From: Gnetum montanum
Taxonomy: Eukaryota > Streptophyta > Gnetopsida > Gnetales > Gnetaceae
Direction: 5' to 3'
Assembly: GCA_015680685.1 (NCBI GenBank)
Contig: MNCI01005181.1
Span: 189,846-253,845 of the forward strand
Length of the DNA stretch: 64,000 nt
The notes under the pieces are model-generated. The model was not told where the DNA came from and searched no databases. It was given only the letters and a program-made list of their open reading frames with translations. Made by a program: the position numbers and the translations under genes. Positions 12,153-24,880 of the stretch are shown one piece after another; position 1 is the first letter of the stretch, and each line of letters begins with the position of its first letter.

Positions 12153-13046
12153 ATGATAAAGGGAACATCCTACACAAATCCATCGATGTTTGATGGGTTT
12201 TACTTTACATATTAGAAAGAAAGAATGCAAGGATTCTTTGAATCCATGGAATTTGAAGTTTGGGAGTCAATTATTAAAGGCTACATACTGTCCATTGATA
12301 GCACCACAAGAGCAATCAACCCACAAAGGAAATGGACTCCAAAAGAAAAAGATAAGTTCATGTTTACTCAAAAGCTAAAAATTGTCTCTATTGTGGATTG
12401 AATGAATCTAAGTTCAATAGAATAGCTAGGTGTAAAACTACAAAGGAAATATGAAAAACTATAAAGGTAGCTTATGAGGGCACATTTATTGTCAAGCAAT
12501 AAAAACATTTAGCATTGCAAAGTGAGTATGATAAGCTTAAAATGAAAGAAGGATAAAAGTTTAATGATTAATTCTCTAGGACAAAAGATCTTATTTTAGA
12601 AATTAGAGGGATGATTAAGGACTTACTAAAAAGTGACATGATCATAAAAATGTTTAGAAATTTGTAGCTTGAGTTTAGACTAAAAGTCTCCACCATGGAA
12701 GAAATTAGAGATTTCATGGTGCTGAAATTTGAAGAGCTTTAAAATGCTCTTATTACTTATGAGATGAATCACATAAGTGAAGGAGCAATAAAAGAAAAGT
12801 CCATTTCCCTCAAAAATGCATCAAAGAAGAAGGCAATGATTGAATAGGAACCAAATAGTGAAGATGAACTAGCCCTCCTATCAAGAAGAGTTCAAAGACT
12901 TCATGCTAGGAAAGGAAGACACTTTAATCAACCAGGGCTCAATCAATCTGGCCAAAAAGGTAGAGAAAAGAATAAGAATTTTAAAAATTAAAAATTTCAT
13001 GCATTTTCTATAGAATGTTGAGTATGTGATGGAAGAGGCCATGTGA
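12153..13046 (+). pseudogene. Copia gag, N-terminal part (C1)
   Basis: Start ATG 12153, about 35 bp after the primer site. The N-terminus has the plant copia gag pattern seen also in D (55697) and H (48899, minus): GTSYT-PSMF, a YW/Y--RMQGF block and FEVWESI. It continues through a UBN2-like region to the first half of a CCHC zinc knuckle (C--C----H) at about 13017-13045, where C2 begins. The second half of the knuckle is found right after C2, at 35341. The frame has several stops and at least one frameshift. Gag would form the particle and bind element RNA. Confidence 0.75.
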
Positions 13047-14139
13047 TGTTGACATTTTGATATGTCAAAACCTTAAGAAAAATGGAGAAAAAAGGACGTT
13101 TGCTATGGATGTTATATTTACAAGACAAGAAAAAGAGCTCCAAATCATGGACAAGGACTCAAGGAAGCATGGCATAAAAGTAAAAAAATTCATAGGTAAA
13201 ATGATAGCACGAACAAGTACAAAAACTACAAGATAAATGAAGATGCTCTAGGGATTGAGAGGAAGATAAATCAACAAGAGAAAGTCTTAAGAACTAGAGC
13301 TCAAAATTTGAGAAGATATATCCAAGGAAAAAAAGATGTTGTAGCTGAGAGGAAGTCAATACAAGAAGATGTCTCCTTTGGATAGAAGACATCTCCCTAG
13401 AGATGTTCCATTATAAAAGGAGACATCTTCCTAGTGTTGAAGCTAAATATATAAAGATGTTCCAATCTTGAAGGAGACACCTATACTAGCCATTGCACAA
13501 ATTCTAAGATGTTTTCAAAAACTCCAAGGCTATAAGTAAACTCTAGAATATTGGAAATTATGCATGTATTGTCAACATCAAGCTAGCATTGTCTACCTTA
13601 TGTTGTTGCACTTGTGTACTCGAATTTTCATATAATTTGTTAAATTTTTTATGGAACTATGCTTTGTTATACAAGGAATTTGTAAATTGAGTTACATTAT
13701 TTTCTTGTAGTTCTTTTTCCTTTCATACTACCTTGAAGGGTTGATGTGCTTCTTGAAAGAAGGCATCCTTTTAGAGCTTGTCAGGATCCTACAAGATTGA
13801 GTTATTGTGTTGTGTCAAAATACTCTAGAGTTGAGCTCTATTTTGTATAGGTTGTGGGATCTTTTAAACCACTCTAGAGCTTTTTGGGACCTAGTAGGAT
13901 TGAGATTTTTCACAATGACAAAACTCTCCTTGGTGGAGCTCAAATTTTATAAAGGTTGTGGTGTCCTCTAAATCACATTTTGGAAGAAATAAATTCTAGA
14001 GGTATGCAAGGAATCTACCCTTTGAGTGTGGACTAGCCAAGTTGGGAAACCACATAATTCTTGTGTTTTGTGTAATAGGTGTTTCTTGCAACTTGGGGAA
14101 TTTATTCACCCCCAGCCCCTTATAAGTTATTGATCCTTA
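13047..14139 (+). repeat. 5' LTR of C2
   Basis: It starts TGTTGACATTTTGATATG. It aligns along its length with the split 3' LTR of the same element, with many substitutions by eye. The right end is judged from the primer site, because the terminal CA is not preserved. Confidence 0.75.
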
Positions 14140-14141
14140 AG

Positions 14142-14154
14142 TGGTATCAAAGCC
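14142..14154 (+). promoter_or_regulatory. Primer binding site of C2
   Basis: TGGTATCAAAGCC differs at one base from the initiator tRNA-Met complement TGGTATCAGAGCC. Confidence 0.8.
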
Positions 14155-14159
14155 TAGTT

Positions 14160-17100
14160 ATCTCTTGTAGATAAAGCAACATGAATAAGGAAGGGACAAT
14201 TAAATTCAGGCATAATTGGACAAGGAGATTAATGTGCATCATCAATTGCTACATTTAGATAGTATATCATACTTGTAAAGGTAAATATTTCATTACCCTC
14301 TTTACATTTAGGAATAGAAAAGACTACAAATACAAATGTGATAAAACTTGTAACAATATGAAGGGAAGGCCAAACAATGAATATTCTTTTGAAGAATGAT
14401 ATCGGCTATTTTGTCATGAAGTTGTTTCTTTCCAAAACATATGTGTTAAAATGAAAGATGTTTTACATGACAAGGAAATGAAAATTTTGGTTGTCAATGA
14501 TGAATGTTCCTATCTTAAGAAAGAAGACTTAGACCTTATGTCTAAGATTCAAAAACTAATTGATGTGTTTGATCAAATGAATAAGAACACTTTAGAGAAG
14601 CCCTCAAATAGAAGGAAAAAGGATGAATGTATGAGTAATTCTACAAAATAAATTTAATCTAGGTTTGGTAAAATGTCAAAGCCTAGAATCTTAAATTTTT
14701 TCTTTTGTGGAAAATCTAGTCACTTTCTATCATACTACCATTTTAGGATGCAATAGTATACTAGGTATTGGTAAACACAATCTAGGCTAGGAACTTTGTA
14801 GGTTTGAAAACTAAAAGAGAGGAAGCCTAAAAAGAACCTAATGGCTCAAATATCTCTCTTTGATGCCAAAACAAGCATGTGGTATACTGATAGTGGATGC
14901 TCAAGGCACATGTCATGTGATAAAATCTACTTTACCCACTTCTAAAATAAAATTATGAAACTATCACATTTGGAGAGGATGTGGAGGCTCCAATCATAGG
15001 TATTGATACTAAAAAAGAATACCAACTATAAATTAGGTTTTCTTTGTTAAAGGCTTAAACATAATCTTCTTAGTGTTAGTCAATTTTGTGATTCAAATTT
15101 TAGTGTAAGATTTCCTAGAGGACATGTAGAATACAAAACTTAAACTCTGGAGACATTGTAATAGAAGAAAAATAAAAAAGAAAATTTTTACATCACTATA
15201 TTTGGAAACAATTCTAAGCTTGAATCTAAGTGCTTAATTAGTTTTATAGATGATGTCCATCAATGGCATTAGAAGCTTGGCCACATAAACAAAGAAACTC
15301 TTTAGACTCTTGTAACAAAGGAAATGGTTCATGAGTTATCCAGACTTAAAGACTTTAATATAAACACTTGTGAAGCATGCTAGAAAGGAAAGCAAAAAAG
15401 GGTAAGGTTTGGTAAGAAAAATTATATATCTACCTCTCATCCCTTACATCTACTTCATATGGATGTAGTTGGTCCTTCTCAAACACTCAATTTCGAAAGG
15501 AGAAGGTACTTTCTAAACATTGTTGATGATTACTCTCATTTTACTAGGGTAGCATTTTTATATAATAAGGATGAGATATTTGATCATTTTTTAAGAATTT
15601 GCAATTAGATCCAGAAAGAAAAATGCTATGGTATTAAAGTTAACAAGAGTGACAATGGAGGATAATTCAAGAATTCCAAGTTTGAGTAATTTTGTAAAAG
15701 TAACATACTTCATCAAATTTATACTATAAGAAATCATCAAACAAATGGTGTAGCTGAAAGAAAAAATAGGATCTTGAATGAAATGACAAGAACCATACTA
15801 AATGACCAAAATATTCCCTATTACTTTTGGGCTAAAGCTATCAACATTAGTTGCTATGTCTCCAACAGATTCTTGGTAGGAAGGTTTACCTCTAAAAATC
15901 CTTATGAATTATGAACTGGTAGAAAATCCTTAGTAGGTTATTTTCATGTCTTTGGTTTGAAATGTTATATTTTGAATGATAAATGTATCTTAAAATAATT
16001 TGATCCTAAAACTGATGAATGTATTTTCTTAGGATTTTTCATTAGTTAGCAAAGCTTATAGAGTTCTCAATAAAAGGAAAAACACTATAGAAGAAACTAT
16101 AAATTTTAAAATTGATGATCAAGTCATTATTACTTCACAACTTGATGATGAAGTCATTTCCATTCAAAAATTATCAAATATCAAAACTAGATAGTGAACA
16201 TGAGGAAGGGCAATAAGATAAACTTGAGGATATTTCTTCCATTCAACCCAAAATGCCTATACTTAGTAGAACACACTCCCTCAATGAAGTCATTAGACAA
16301 GTTAAATATGGTATTTGCACAAGAAACCAAACTAAGGAAATTTGTGCTTATGCAGCATATCTTTTACAACTTGAATCCAAAAGCTTCAAAGAAGAAAAAA
16401 GCGAAGAAGGATGGATTTTTGCTATGCAAGATGAACTAAATCAGTTCACTAGAAAAACATGTATGGGATTTATAACCTAAACAAAATCATAAATTAATCA
16501 TTGGGACAAACTAGGTATTTAGGAACAAAACTGATGAAAGTGGAAATATCATTAAAAATAAAACTAGATTAGTTGCCAAAGGATATAATCAACAAGAAGG
16601 AAGTATTTTTTATGAAACTTTTGCTCTTGTTGCTAGACTAGAATTTATTAGACTTCTTTTGACATATGCTAGTATTAAAAATAAATTCTATAGAGGTATG
16701 ATAGGTTTCCTACTTTATTTAATTGCTAGCAGACTAAACATAGCATTAAGTATAGAAATGTGTGCCAGATATCAAGCTTTGCCAAAAGAGTTCCATTGAA
16801 AAAGAGTTAAACATACTTTTCATTATCTAAAAGGTACCAGTAATTGGGGCCCTTATTATCCAAAGGATTTCCCACTTGATCTTGCTAGATATTGTGATGC
16901 TGATTAGGTAGGATGTTCCAATGACTATCACAATACAAGTGGAAATTGCTTTTTCCTAGGAAGAAGCCTTATTTCTTGCACAACCAAAAAAAAATTTGTA
17001 CTGCACTTTTCACAACAAAAGCTAAAGACATCTTAACTAGGACTTGTGCTTAACTTTTATGGATGAAAGAAATGCGCAAAGACCTAGAGGTATAATCTCA

Positions 17101-17350
17101 ATCTACACCTATCTACTGTGATAACAACAACACCATCAACATGAAAAAATATCCAATTCAACATTTAGACACCAAACACATTAATATTTGACATCACTTT
17201 ATATGAGAACATACTCAACGTGGGTACATAAAACTAGAATTTATTGGAACCAAAAATCAACTAGCAAATGCTTTCACAAAACCCTTTGATGATCGAAGAT
17301 TAACTACTCTATGTAATGATATGGGAATAGGACCATGTCCTATCAAGTAA
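14160..17350 (+). pseudogene. Copia polyprotein remnant (gag end, PR, IN, RT ends, RNase H) of C2
   Basis: Order seen: the C-terminal gag part (14451-14651 is its longest open piece), a degenerate zinc knuckle (about 14700), protease with WYTDSGCSRHMSCD (about 14880), integrase with a zinc-binding region (WH, KLGH, then C), HMDVVGPSQ (about 15455), a DNGG block (about 15650) and HQTNGVAERKNR (about 15735), then the RT start (AMQDELNQF, about 16420; RLVAKGYNQQEG, about 16570). Right after the ALVARLEFIRLLLTYAS block (about 16670) the reading jumps to the IGFLLYL block near the RT end, so the catalytic YVDD core is deleted. RNase H follows (YCDAD, about 16890). Many stops. The end reads CPIK followed by TAA at 17348. 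Confidence 0.85.
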
Positions 17351-17703
17351 GTTTCCTTACAATTTTATTTTTATCTTTAATTTTATTTTTTTAAAAAATA
17401 TATTATTTTAGCTCTTAAACAAAAAAAGGAAACATTTTTCTTTTTCACACGTTTAGGGGTAGTTTTACTCCACTCCTTTTTGATGTTGTCCAAAAAGGAA
17501 AAGAATTTGGTAGATTACTACTTTCAATGATTATGATGTGAGGATGTAAAATGAATTAAATGATATGATTCATGGAATAGAATGCAATACTAGGATCTTT
17601 TGGATGTGAGTTGTGAGCAATAATGAAATTATATGTCTTAATTATTTCTGGAGACTACTAACCCATTTTCTTAAGTTTTGGTCATCACCAAAAAGAAGGA
17701 TAT
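17351..17703 (+). other. 3' tail of C2 between pol and LTR
   Basis: Non-coding, AT-rich. A GTAAGT occurs just at the pol end (about 17347). Before the LTR there is only a weak purine tract (AAAAAGAAGGA, about 17690), where intact relatives have AAGGGGGAGATTG. Confidence 0.5.
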
Positions 17704-17980
17704 TTTTGACCTTTTGGTATGTTAAAACCTTAAGGAAAATGGAGAACAAAGGATGTTCGTTGTGGTTGTTGTATTTAAAAGACAAGAACAAGAACTTCAC
17801 ATCATGGACAAGGACTCAAGGAAGCATGGCTATCAATGTAAAAGACTTCATAGGCAAAATGAGAGCATGAATAAGTACGAATACTGCAGGCTAAATGAAG
17901 ATGCTCTAGGGATTGAGGGAAAGCTAGATCAACAAGAGAAAGCCTCAAGAACTAGAGCTCAGAAGTTGAGAAGATGTCTC
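17704..17980 (+). repeat. 3' LTR of C2, left piece
   Basis: It aligns with 13047 onward (for example GATGCTCTAGGGATTGAG in both). It is cut at 17980 by element B; the five bases before the cut are GTCTC. The remainder is 34513-35335. Confidence 0.8.
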
Positions 17981-19653
17981 TGTAATGATGGAGGTTCAGG
18001 CCCTCCTTCTAGCGCCAAAAAACTGTAACGACGGAAAACGTCGGTCGCTAGAAAATACCGAACGAAACCTGTGTACACAGTCTTAACCATGGATCCGTGC
18101 GAGGGCCATGCTGGAGAAAACGAATCCGCGGTGCCCTGAACGGTCTTGTCGATCAAACAGGAACTTACTCAATCACTAAATTGATGAATATTGTGATAAT
18201 ATGTGTATTATATGGATATTCCGTGAAACAATCTGATTTGATAAATCGTAAAAGGAGTAGAAAATGATGTAAATGAATTGAAATAACAACAACGTCAACG
18301 CGACAAGGAGGATTGGATTTAAGACGAATGTGCAATTCCAAGATCTATATTTTGACCCGAAGACTGAGTATATTGTATACAAAGTTCCAATGGCAGACTC
18401 CACTTATCTTGTGTGAAGCATACACAAAATAACAAGAAAACTGTTCAAGAAGGAGTATAGAATCAAGCCTGGTCTACCTCGTAAGCCAAAGATGGGATGC
18501 AAGGATGGTCAAGCCTGGATGTCTATCGATCAACTGTTTATAATCAATAGATCTTGTCAACTGCACTAGATAATCTCTCAATCTCTAAACTACTCCCTTT
18601 GCCTTGGGCAGCCTCTACTCAAAACTACCAATGATTGCCAATGGAGAGAACTGTATTTTTGCCAAAGGACCAATCGCTCCTGTTGCCAATGTTCAAGCAA
18701 ATGCCTTCTGTCTCTGCTCAAAAGGTGATAATTGTCAAAAAAGCCTCAGATGATGATCCTCTCTGAATCCGCCAACTGGAGTATTTATAGGTTCGGTAGT
18801 ACGTGGAGAAGGCACAACCCTGATGACACATGTCTCGAACCTTCAAAATATCATTGACTTGGCAAACTCTATGTTGAAACTGGTCATGTCGCATCACNCT
18901 ATGTTGAAACTAGTCATGTCGCATCACGTTTTTTGGAAAAGAGGGCAAAGTATGCCGTCAACCACTTCCGCTGAAGTTGCTTCATGATTATGCACAATAC
19001 GCTCATCAGCGTATTGTGCGTGTAGATAGCAGGTGCGTATCTGGTACTGCTTTAGTTGACTTTAGGCTGTATTATGCTCGTTTACGCTGCGTAGCGTGGT
19101 AGAGTGTAAGAGAGCATAGAAGTAGTTAACTCAAGCTATTTTATGCTCATTTATGTCACGAAGCGTAATAGAGCGTAAAAATGGTCACATTTACAATAAA
19201 TTACGCTTATCTACACTGCGTAGCGTAATGAGCATAAAGCGACCAATCTGCAAAAGAAGAAGAAATCAATCTGCCATGCTTCCTTTGACTCTGACTTTGC
19301 TTTTCTTGAAGCTCGTTACGCTGCTCTACGTAATGGAGCGTAAAATCAGCCCTGAACAAAAGACTTAGCAGAATATGTGACAAGTCTTAAACTTTAAACT
19401 TCGTCAAAATTGCCGAAGTTACTTTCTGATATCGGGCTATGTTAAATAGAGTTACGCTGAGTGACACTATGCTATGTTGCGTAATGTAGCGTAAAGAGAG
19501 AAAACAAAGCAAGGTTGAAATTTGCAAGAAACTTGGAGACTTGATGCTGCATGCCCCTTTTCCTTGCTCTGTCTTCTAGATTTTTTGTCGCAAACTTTTG
19601 CCCGGATCGTGAATCTTCGTCTTAGGTCGATTCGCAATTTCTACGGTGTTTCA
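17981..19653 (-). repeat. 3' LTR of element B
   Basis: About 1.67 kb, starting (minus strand) TGAAACACC and ending TCATTACA. A TATA box (TATTTATA on +, about 18782) lies downstream of the palindrome cluster. One single N (18898) joins two copies of a 29-bp sequence and is probably an assembly join. A 228-bp ORF inside (18176-18403) is not credited. Confidence 0.85.
18985..19500. repeat. Cluster of TTACGC/GCGTAA quasi-palindromes in the B 3' LTR
   Basis: About six stretches of 30-45 bp pair forward TTACGCT with reverse AGCGTAA, roughly one per 60-90 bp, for example near 18993-19020, 19070-19115, 19140-19180, 19200-19240, 19315-19345 and 19450-19490. The same series stands in the 5' LTR and in A. 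A good example is TACGCTCATCAGCGTA at about 18998. Confidence 0.7.
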
Positions 19654-19667
19654 ATGGCCCCTCTTTG
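19654..19667 (-). promoter_or_regulatory. Polypurine tract of element B
   Basis: On the minus strand AAAGAGGGGCCAT directly precedes the LTR start; identical to A. Confidence 0.8.
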
Positions 19668-20870
19668 TTGATGTTTAGAGGGCTTGCCTGAAAGACGTCG
19701 ACAAAGAATTTGAAACACCGGATGGGTAAAAGTACCAACAACATTCATCAATGGTTACTCAGGTGTTGCTTTGTTAATGGAGAAGTGCAAAAATGAGGGG
19801 AACAGAAGATAAAAGGGTATGGGAAGGAATTCTTATAGAAGTAAGAGGAAAAGGGTTCGAGGAAGACTCAAATGAGGTTTGGGGAAGACTCAAATGAGGT
19901 TCAGGAAAGACGCAAATGAGTGAGTATAGTTTTTCACGCATAAGCACTTAGGATTTCTCCTGCGATTACGCTTTCATGGAGTTATGCCATCATTTTGTAG
20001 ATGAAGGGCCTTGCCTAGATGAATTGTGTTGTGTCTGCGCAACCTGGATGAGTTGTGTTTCATCCACTTTGCCAACCCACATTTTTTTTTGCGTCCACTA
20101 GGTGAGTTGTGTTATGCTAGTTTATGGACTTGATTGTAATGCAGATGCGGAAAGCATACACTGTGTATGCACATTTTTCATAAGGGAAACAGATGGTGGA
20201 GATGCAAGGAAGTAGGAGCTAGAGGTAGGATTATGAGGAAAACAGGGATGCACTCTTGAGTGGACAGGCTAACCTAAGCAACCATCTCAGAACGCTATCT
20301 ATATTTCACTACTCAGATGAACGCACCTTTGAGCGACATCCTCGTAGCAAGTAACCTGTAACCAAAGAAGAAAACAGAGGACACCATTGCTCGACCGAAT
20401 CACCGGAGAGGTTGTTGAAACAAGTACCGTTTGGGGTGAGACATAATGAGCTGGCTGTGAAGGAGGAACCATAGCAAGAGGCCAGGGTCTTCAACATTAA
20501 CGTTTGGCCTAACATATCACTATCAAAGACCATCAGACTCATCGCACTTGACTAGTTACGCAAAGAACCAGCTAGGTGAATCTATGAAGCCAGAGCCTGA
20601 TAGTGATGATGAGCGGAGATCCCTAAGGTTTTGGTCGATGAAAACTCCTTTGGGGCTTTGGACGGTGAAACTAAACTCTCAGAGGTGTCACTGCTGTAGT
20701 GGGTGCAGTGACGGCATCTCCGAGGGGTTAGTAGTATGCCTTTCAGCACATCTGAGGAATCAGCAGAATGCCTGTGAGGTAGCGATGCTGAGGCTATCCT
20801 AACATCCCACCCCATTTGTTTTGCAGCCGCACAGAGACAATGACGCTAGCTTGATTCACATGTCGACAGT
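19668..20870 (-). other. Post-pol region of element B
   Basis: No intact gene. 20309-20815 is homologous to 1930-2400 of A, with two broken open stretches on the minus strand (20582-20815 and 20309-20542) that partly share peptide sequence with A. The remainder (19740-20290) is unassigned, with an AAATGAGGTT direct duplication near 19870-19905. Confidence 0.5.
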
Positions 20871-21380
20871 CTGTGGATCCCAGTTTAAGGTCCTGGTAGA
20901 CTACTGTTATTGGTTTTAAGTCCCAGCAGACCATGGTCCCAGTTTATAGTCTAGGCGGACTGAAAAATGCTAGTTTTACATCGTAGCGGATGGTGGTAGA
21001 GCTGATTTATGGTCTCAATAGACCATGTTGTGGATGTTAGTTTCATGTCGTAACCCAGGGACAGATCTATGTTGATTTCACGTCTCAGCAGACGGATACT
21101 TACCTGTGCCGATTTTATGTCATGGCAGACAGCTGGTGCCAGTTTAGCATCATGACAGACATGTGCAGGAAATGCCAGCTTTACGTCTTAGCGGACCTGT
21201 ACAACACTGCTAGTTTTACGTCGTAGCGGACGATTGCAACTTGCTAGTTTTACGTCATGGTAGAAGATTGTTGCCAGTTTAGCGTCGTGGCGGACGAGTG
21301 CAAAAAGTGCCAGTTTTATGTCGTAGCGGACGATCATTGCCAGTTTAGAGTCGTAGCAGACGATTGTTGCCATGCCTGAT
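20871..21380 (-). repeat. Tandem array of mini-hairpin units after pol (element B)
   Basis: About 16 units of 25-37 bp, the counterpart of 1288-1835. Stems seen here include AGTC/GACT (about 20948), CATC/GATG (about 20980), TGGTCT/AGACCA (about 21012), CGTCT/AGACG (about 21080), TGTC/GACA (about 21117) and CGTC/GACG (about 21220). Each stem is followed on the minus strand by a TAAAACTGGCA-like linker. The changes keep pairing, which points to selection for a hairpin. Confidence 0.85.
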
Positions 21381-21399
21381 GTTAACACTAGATATGCAG

Positions 21400-22740
21400 C
21401 TAAATGTAGTATCACTTTAGATATATATGATTCATGAAATTTGGTAACTCATTGCCATTGATATCTGCTAGCTTGAATGCACCATTGCCATACACATCAA
21501 CTACCAAGAAAGCGCCCTCCCAGTTTGCAGAGAACTTGCCTACTGGTTCGCGAACTGCCTTGAGAACCAAATTTCCCTTCTTGATAGGACGTTGTTGAAG
21601 ATTATGATGGTGCTTCTACCTCTACTTATCTTGATACTTTTTGATGGTATCAAGCGTCTGTATTCACTTCTCCTCCACTGAATCTAAATCCATGATCTGA
21701 GACTTGGTGTGTTGAGCCTCATTTATAATCGTGGAGAGGACCATTCGTAGAGAAGGAACCTGTAATTCGAGACGAAGCACCACCTCGGATCCATAGACTA
21801 GGCTATAGGGCATACTGTCTGTAGCTGTTCTGCATGTGGTACGATATGCCCATAGCACATAGAGGATCTTTTCATGCCACCGTCTCTTGTTGTTGTCGAG
21901 CATTTTCTTGAGTAAGTTGATAATGACCTTGTTTGTCGCTTCAGCTTGACCATTCGCTTGTGGGTAATAAGGTGAGGAAAAAGATTGTTTGATACCAAGA
22001 TTGTCACAAAAGGATTTGGTTTCCAGACTGCTAAATTATGGTCCATTGTCAGTCATGATAGTCATCGAAAGACCAAATCTAGTTACAATGTTATCTAGAA
22101 TGAAGTGACAGATCTGTTGCGATGTGATCTTTTGCAAAGGGATGGCTTCCACCCACTTTGTGAAGTACTCAGTGGCGGTGATTATGAAGCTATGACCGGC
22201 GGAAGATTTCGGTGTGATAGGCCCTATAATGTCTAATCCCCATCGTTGAAAGGGCCATGTTATCTGAGTCGTGTGTAGTTCTGTAGGTGACACGTGTATA
22301 AGGTTCGTGTAACGTATGTTTTAACCTTTGTAAGACAATATTTTTCCATGTACGACCAATAATACCCTAAGCGATGGATTTTAGAGGCCATGGCTTGTGG
22401 CGCTACGTGTCCTCCACATAATCCCTCATGGACCTCGCCTACTATACGTTGCGCCTGGTCTTTGATAACACAAGTAAGCAGTACTCCATCAAAAGAGCAT
22501 CTATAGAGGCTACTGTCTCCTATGATGACGTACTACCTAGATCTCTTGTGAATAGCATCTTTCTGTGCGCATGTTAACTCATGTGGTGGTTCGCCATGCA
22601 AGAGGTAAGTTTTAATGTTGTCGTACCACTTTGGCATTCTATCCTTGAGCAGTGAAGATATTTGCACCGCTTGAATGATAGGATCTATACAATCTGTTAT
22701 TAATGCGGGATAGGTGTTGAACAGGTGTGACGACACATTT
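21400..22740 (-). pseudogene. Integrase of element B, broken
   Basis: Reads from the linker to the C-terminus in one family frame with stops. The HHCC module keeps HEGLCGGH, but its cysteine half has decayed (frameshift near 22310). The core retains GLDIIGP (about 22235), TDNGP (about 22045, followed by a stop in place of Q) and NGQAEATNK (about 21940). The C-terminus, intact here across the spot where A has a one-base deletion, runs to an in-frame TGA at 21412-21414 and TAG at 21400-21402. Several other stops are scattered (for example near 21665 and 21610). Confidence 0.88.
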
Positions 22741-22781
22741 AAAGCTAATGTAGCCAGTGCATCGGCTAGTGTGTTATCGTT

Positions 22782-23636
22782 TTAGGGCACGTGTTGGGCA
22801 TCGATCGTTGTGAACTGCTTCAGAATATCTTTAGCCATATCGCAATAGGGCTGTAAATGTACAACCTTGCAGGCGTAGACTCCTATGATTTGATTTATAA
22901 CAAGCATCAAATTTCCCCTAATCTCTAGGTGTTGAACATCAAGCTCTTTGACTATTTGTAATCCCCTGAGGAGTCCCTCGTACTCTGCCACATTGTTCGT
23001 ACCGGGAAAGGTCAACCGGTAAGCGTGAGGACGCACATTCTCAAGTGATAGCATAATGACTATGGTAGCACTGCCACCTCTAGTGGTTGAAGCTCTGTCA
23101 ATATATAACGTTGCTTCGGCACCTGTTAAAACAGGGCTTAAATTATGTACATGCTCATCTGGAAATTCAGGCTCTATGGTTGCCTGACTGTCAATAGGCA
23201 AGGTTATTAATTGGTCAACACTCGCTTGGCCTTTCGTAGAAGATTGACCAATATAACGTAGATCAAATTCTGCCGTGATAGCTTTCCAACAAGCTAATTT
23301 ACTACTTTCATACAAATTATGCGTAATAGCCCTAAGGATGTTATTTTTGCAGATTATGTTGACCTGGCTACGAAAGAGATAGTGTCTGCACTTTTTGAGC
23401 GTAAACACTAACGCTAAGAAATTACGCTCTACTTCATTGTACCTCGTTTCATACGCACATAGAGCATGAATCAAGTAATATATGGGTACTTCTAACCCAT
23501 CATCTCTCTTTTGATAGAGTAATGCAGCTAAGGCTACGTTTGATGTTGCGAGGTAAATATAAAATGGTTGATCCCTTTGTGGTGGGAATACTGTTGGCAA
23601 GCATTAAAGTTCTTGCTTCAAGCTATCAAAATCATG
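22782..23636 (-). pseudogene. Two RNase H domains of element B
   Basis: A long open stretch on the minus strand (22782-23600). First half, the standard gypsy RNase H: FYIYLATSN then Y-IHALCAYETRYNEVER, LALVFTLKKCRHYLF. Second half, the extra (archaeal-type) RNase H typical of Tat elements: ATLYIDRAS (about 23110), NNVAEYEGLLRGL (about 23000), GNLMLVINQI (about 22910). Of the catalytic acidic residues, the first D and the E remain, but the D of the usual GDS motif is N here, so the second domain is probably inactive. It degrades the RNA of RNA-DNA hybrids. Confidence 0.85.
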
Positions 23637-24880
23637 CTAACAATCGTCTGTCCATTCGAAATTAACCCCCTTTTTAAGCAAGTGTTGCATAGGGTGTAAC
23701 TTATCTGTTAGTCTCGAAATGAACCACTTGATAAATTGTAACCTCCCTTGCAGTCCGCGTAATTGCTTGAGATTTGTAGGGGGTGTCAATTCAACAATGG
23801 CTTTGACTTTGTCAGGGTCTACTCGTATACCAGTTTCCGATACCACAAACCCCAGCATGTGTCCGATTTTGACCCTGAATATACACTTCTTTGGGTTGAG
23901 CCAGAGGTCGTATTTAGAGCATCTTTTAAGGACTAACTCCAGATCCTCAAATGATCTTCTGACCTTATAGACTTAACAACTATGTCATCAACATAATCAT
24001 TCAGTTTCCCTAGGAGGTAATCGCTAAAGATATATGTCATAGCTCATTGATACGTAGCTCCGGTATTTTTCAAACCAAAAGGCATCATGGTGGAACAAAA
24101 GGTCCCCCAGGGTGTCATAAAGGTAGTTGCCAACTTGTGTTCTGGGTTGATGCGTATTTGATTATAGCCTAAGAAGCCATCCATGAAGGATAAAAGCACA
24201 TGCCCAGCAGTTGTATCCACTAATTGGTCAATACTCGATAATGGGAAATTATCCTTGATTGTAGCTTTGTTCAGGTCTCGGAAGTCTATGCCGATGCGTA
24301 TCCCTCTGGTCTTTTTAGGAACAACTACAATGTTAGATACCCAGTCTGAGTAATCAACTGTGCGAATAAAACCAGCCTGGTACAGTTTAGTGATCTCATC
24401 ACGTATTGCTAGCGCAACTTCTAGCTTAATTTTTTATGTTTTTTGTCTAACTGCTTTGATATGGGGATCTAGAATTATGTTGTGCTGTATTAATCTTGGG
24501 TCTAGTCCCAGCATATCTTTGTATGACCATGCAAACACTATGATGTTGTTCTAGAGGACCTACCTTATGTTATCATGTACCTTTTGGTCTAGTAAAGAAC
24601 TAACCTTAAGAGTTTTAGTCTCACCTTTATGTGTAACCATAGATACCTCATTAAGGGGGTCTTCGGTTACATCTCCAGCTTCCAGATCTAGCATGCGTGT
24701 CGATTGTTTTGGCCAGTCTTGAGATGTTTTCGACGTGGCTATGGTTGCGTCATCGAGGGTAAGGTTAGTTTCTACTAGCATGAGATCAAATTGTCTAATG
24801 ATTTCCCCTTGGGGACCTGTTAAAACTAGAAGCGCAGGTAAATTTTCGTCCATTTGGCAATTTTCCTGCAAAATTGTCAA
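23637..24880 (-). pseudogene. Reverse transcriptase of element B, broken
   Basis: Readable blocks from 24880 downward: a pre-RT linker (24560-24880), then EITKLYQAGFIRTV, SNIVVVPKKTRGIRIGIDFRD (about 24330-24290), FMDGFLGYNQIRI (about 24185), FCSTMMPFGLKNTGATYQ and the catalytic YVDD (about 23985-23996). A TGA (24044-24046) follows GATYQ. After the DHL block the frame shifts and resumes as MLGFVVSETGIRVDPDK (23858) and LRGLQGRLQFI. Stops also occur at the pre-RT/RT junction. It synthesises cDNA from element RNA; this copy cannot. Confidence 0.88.
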
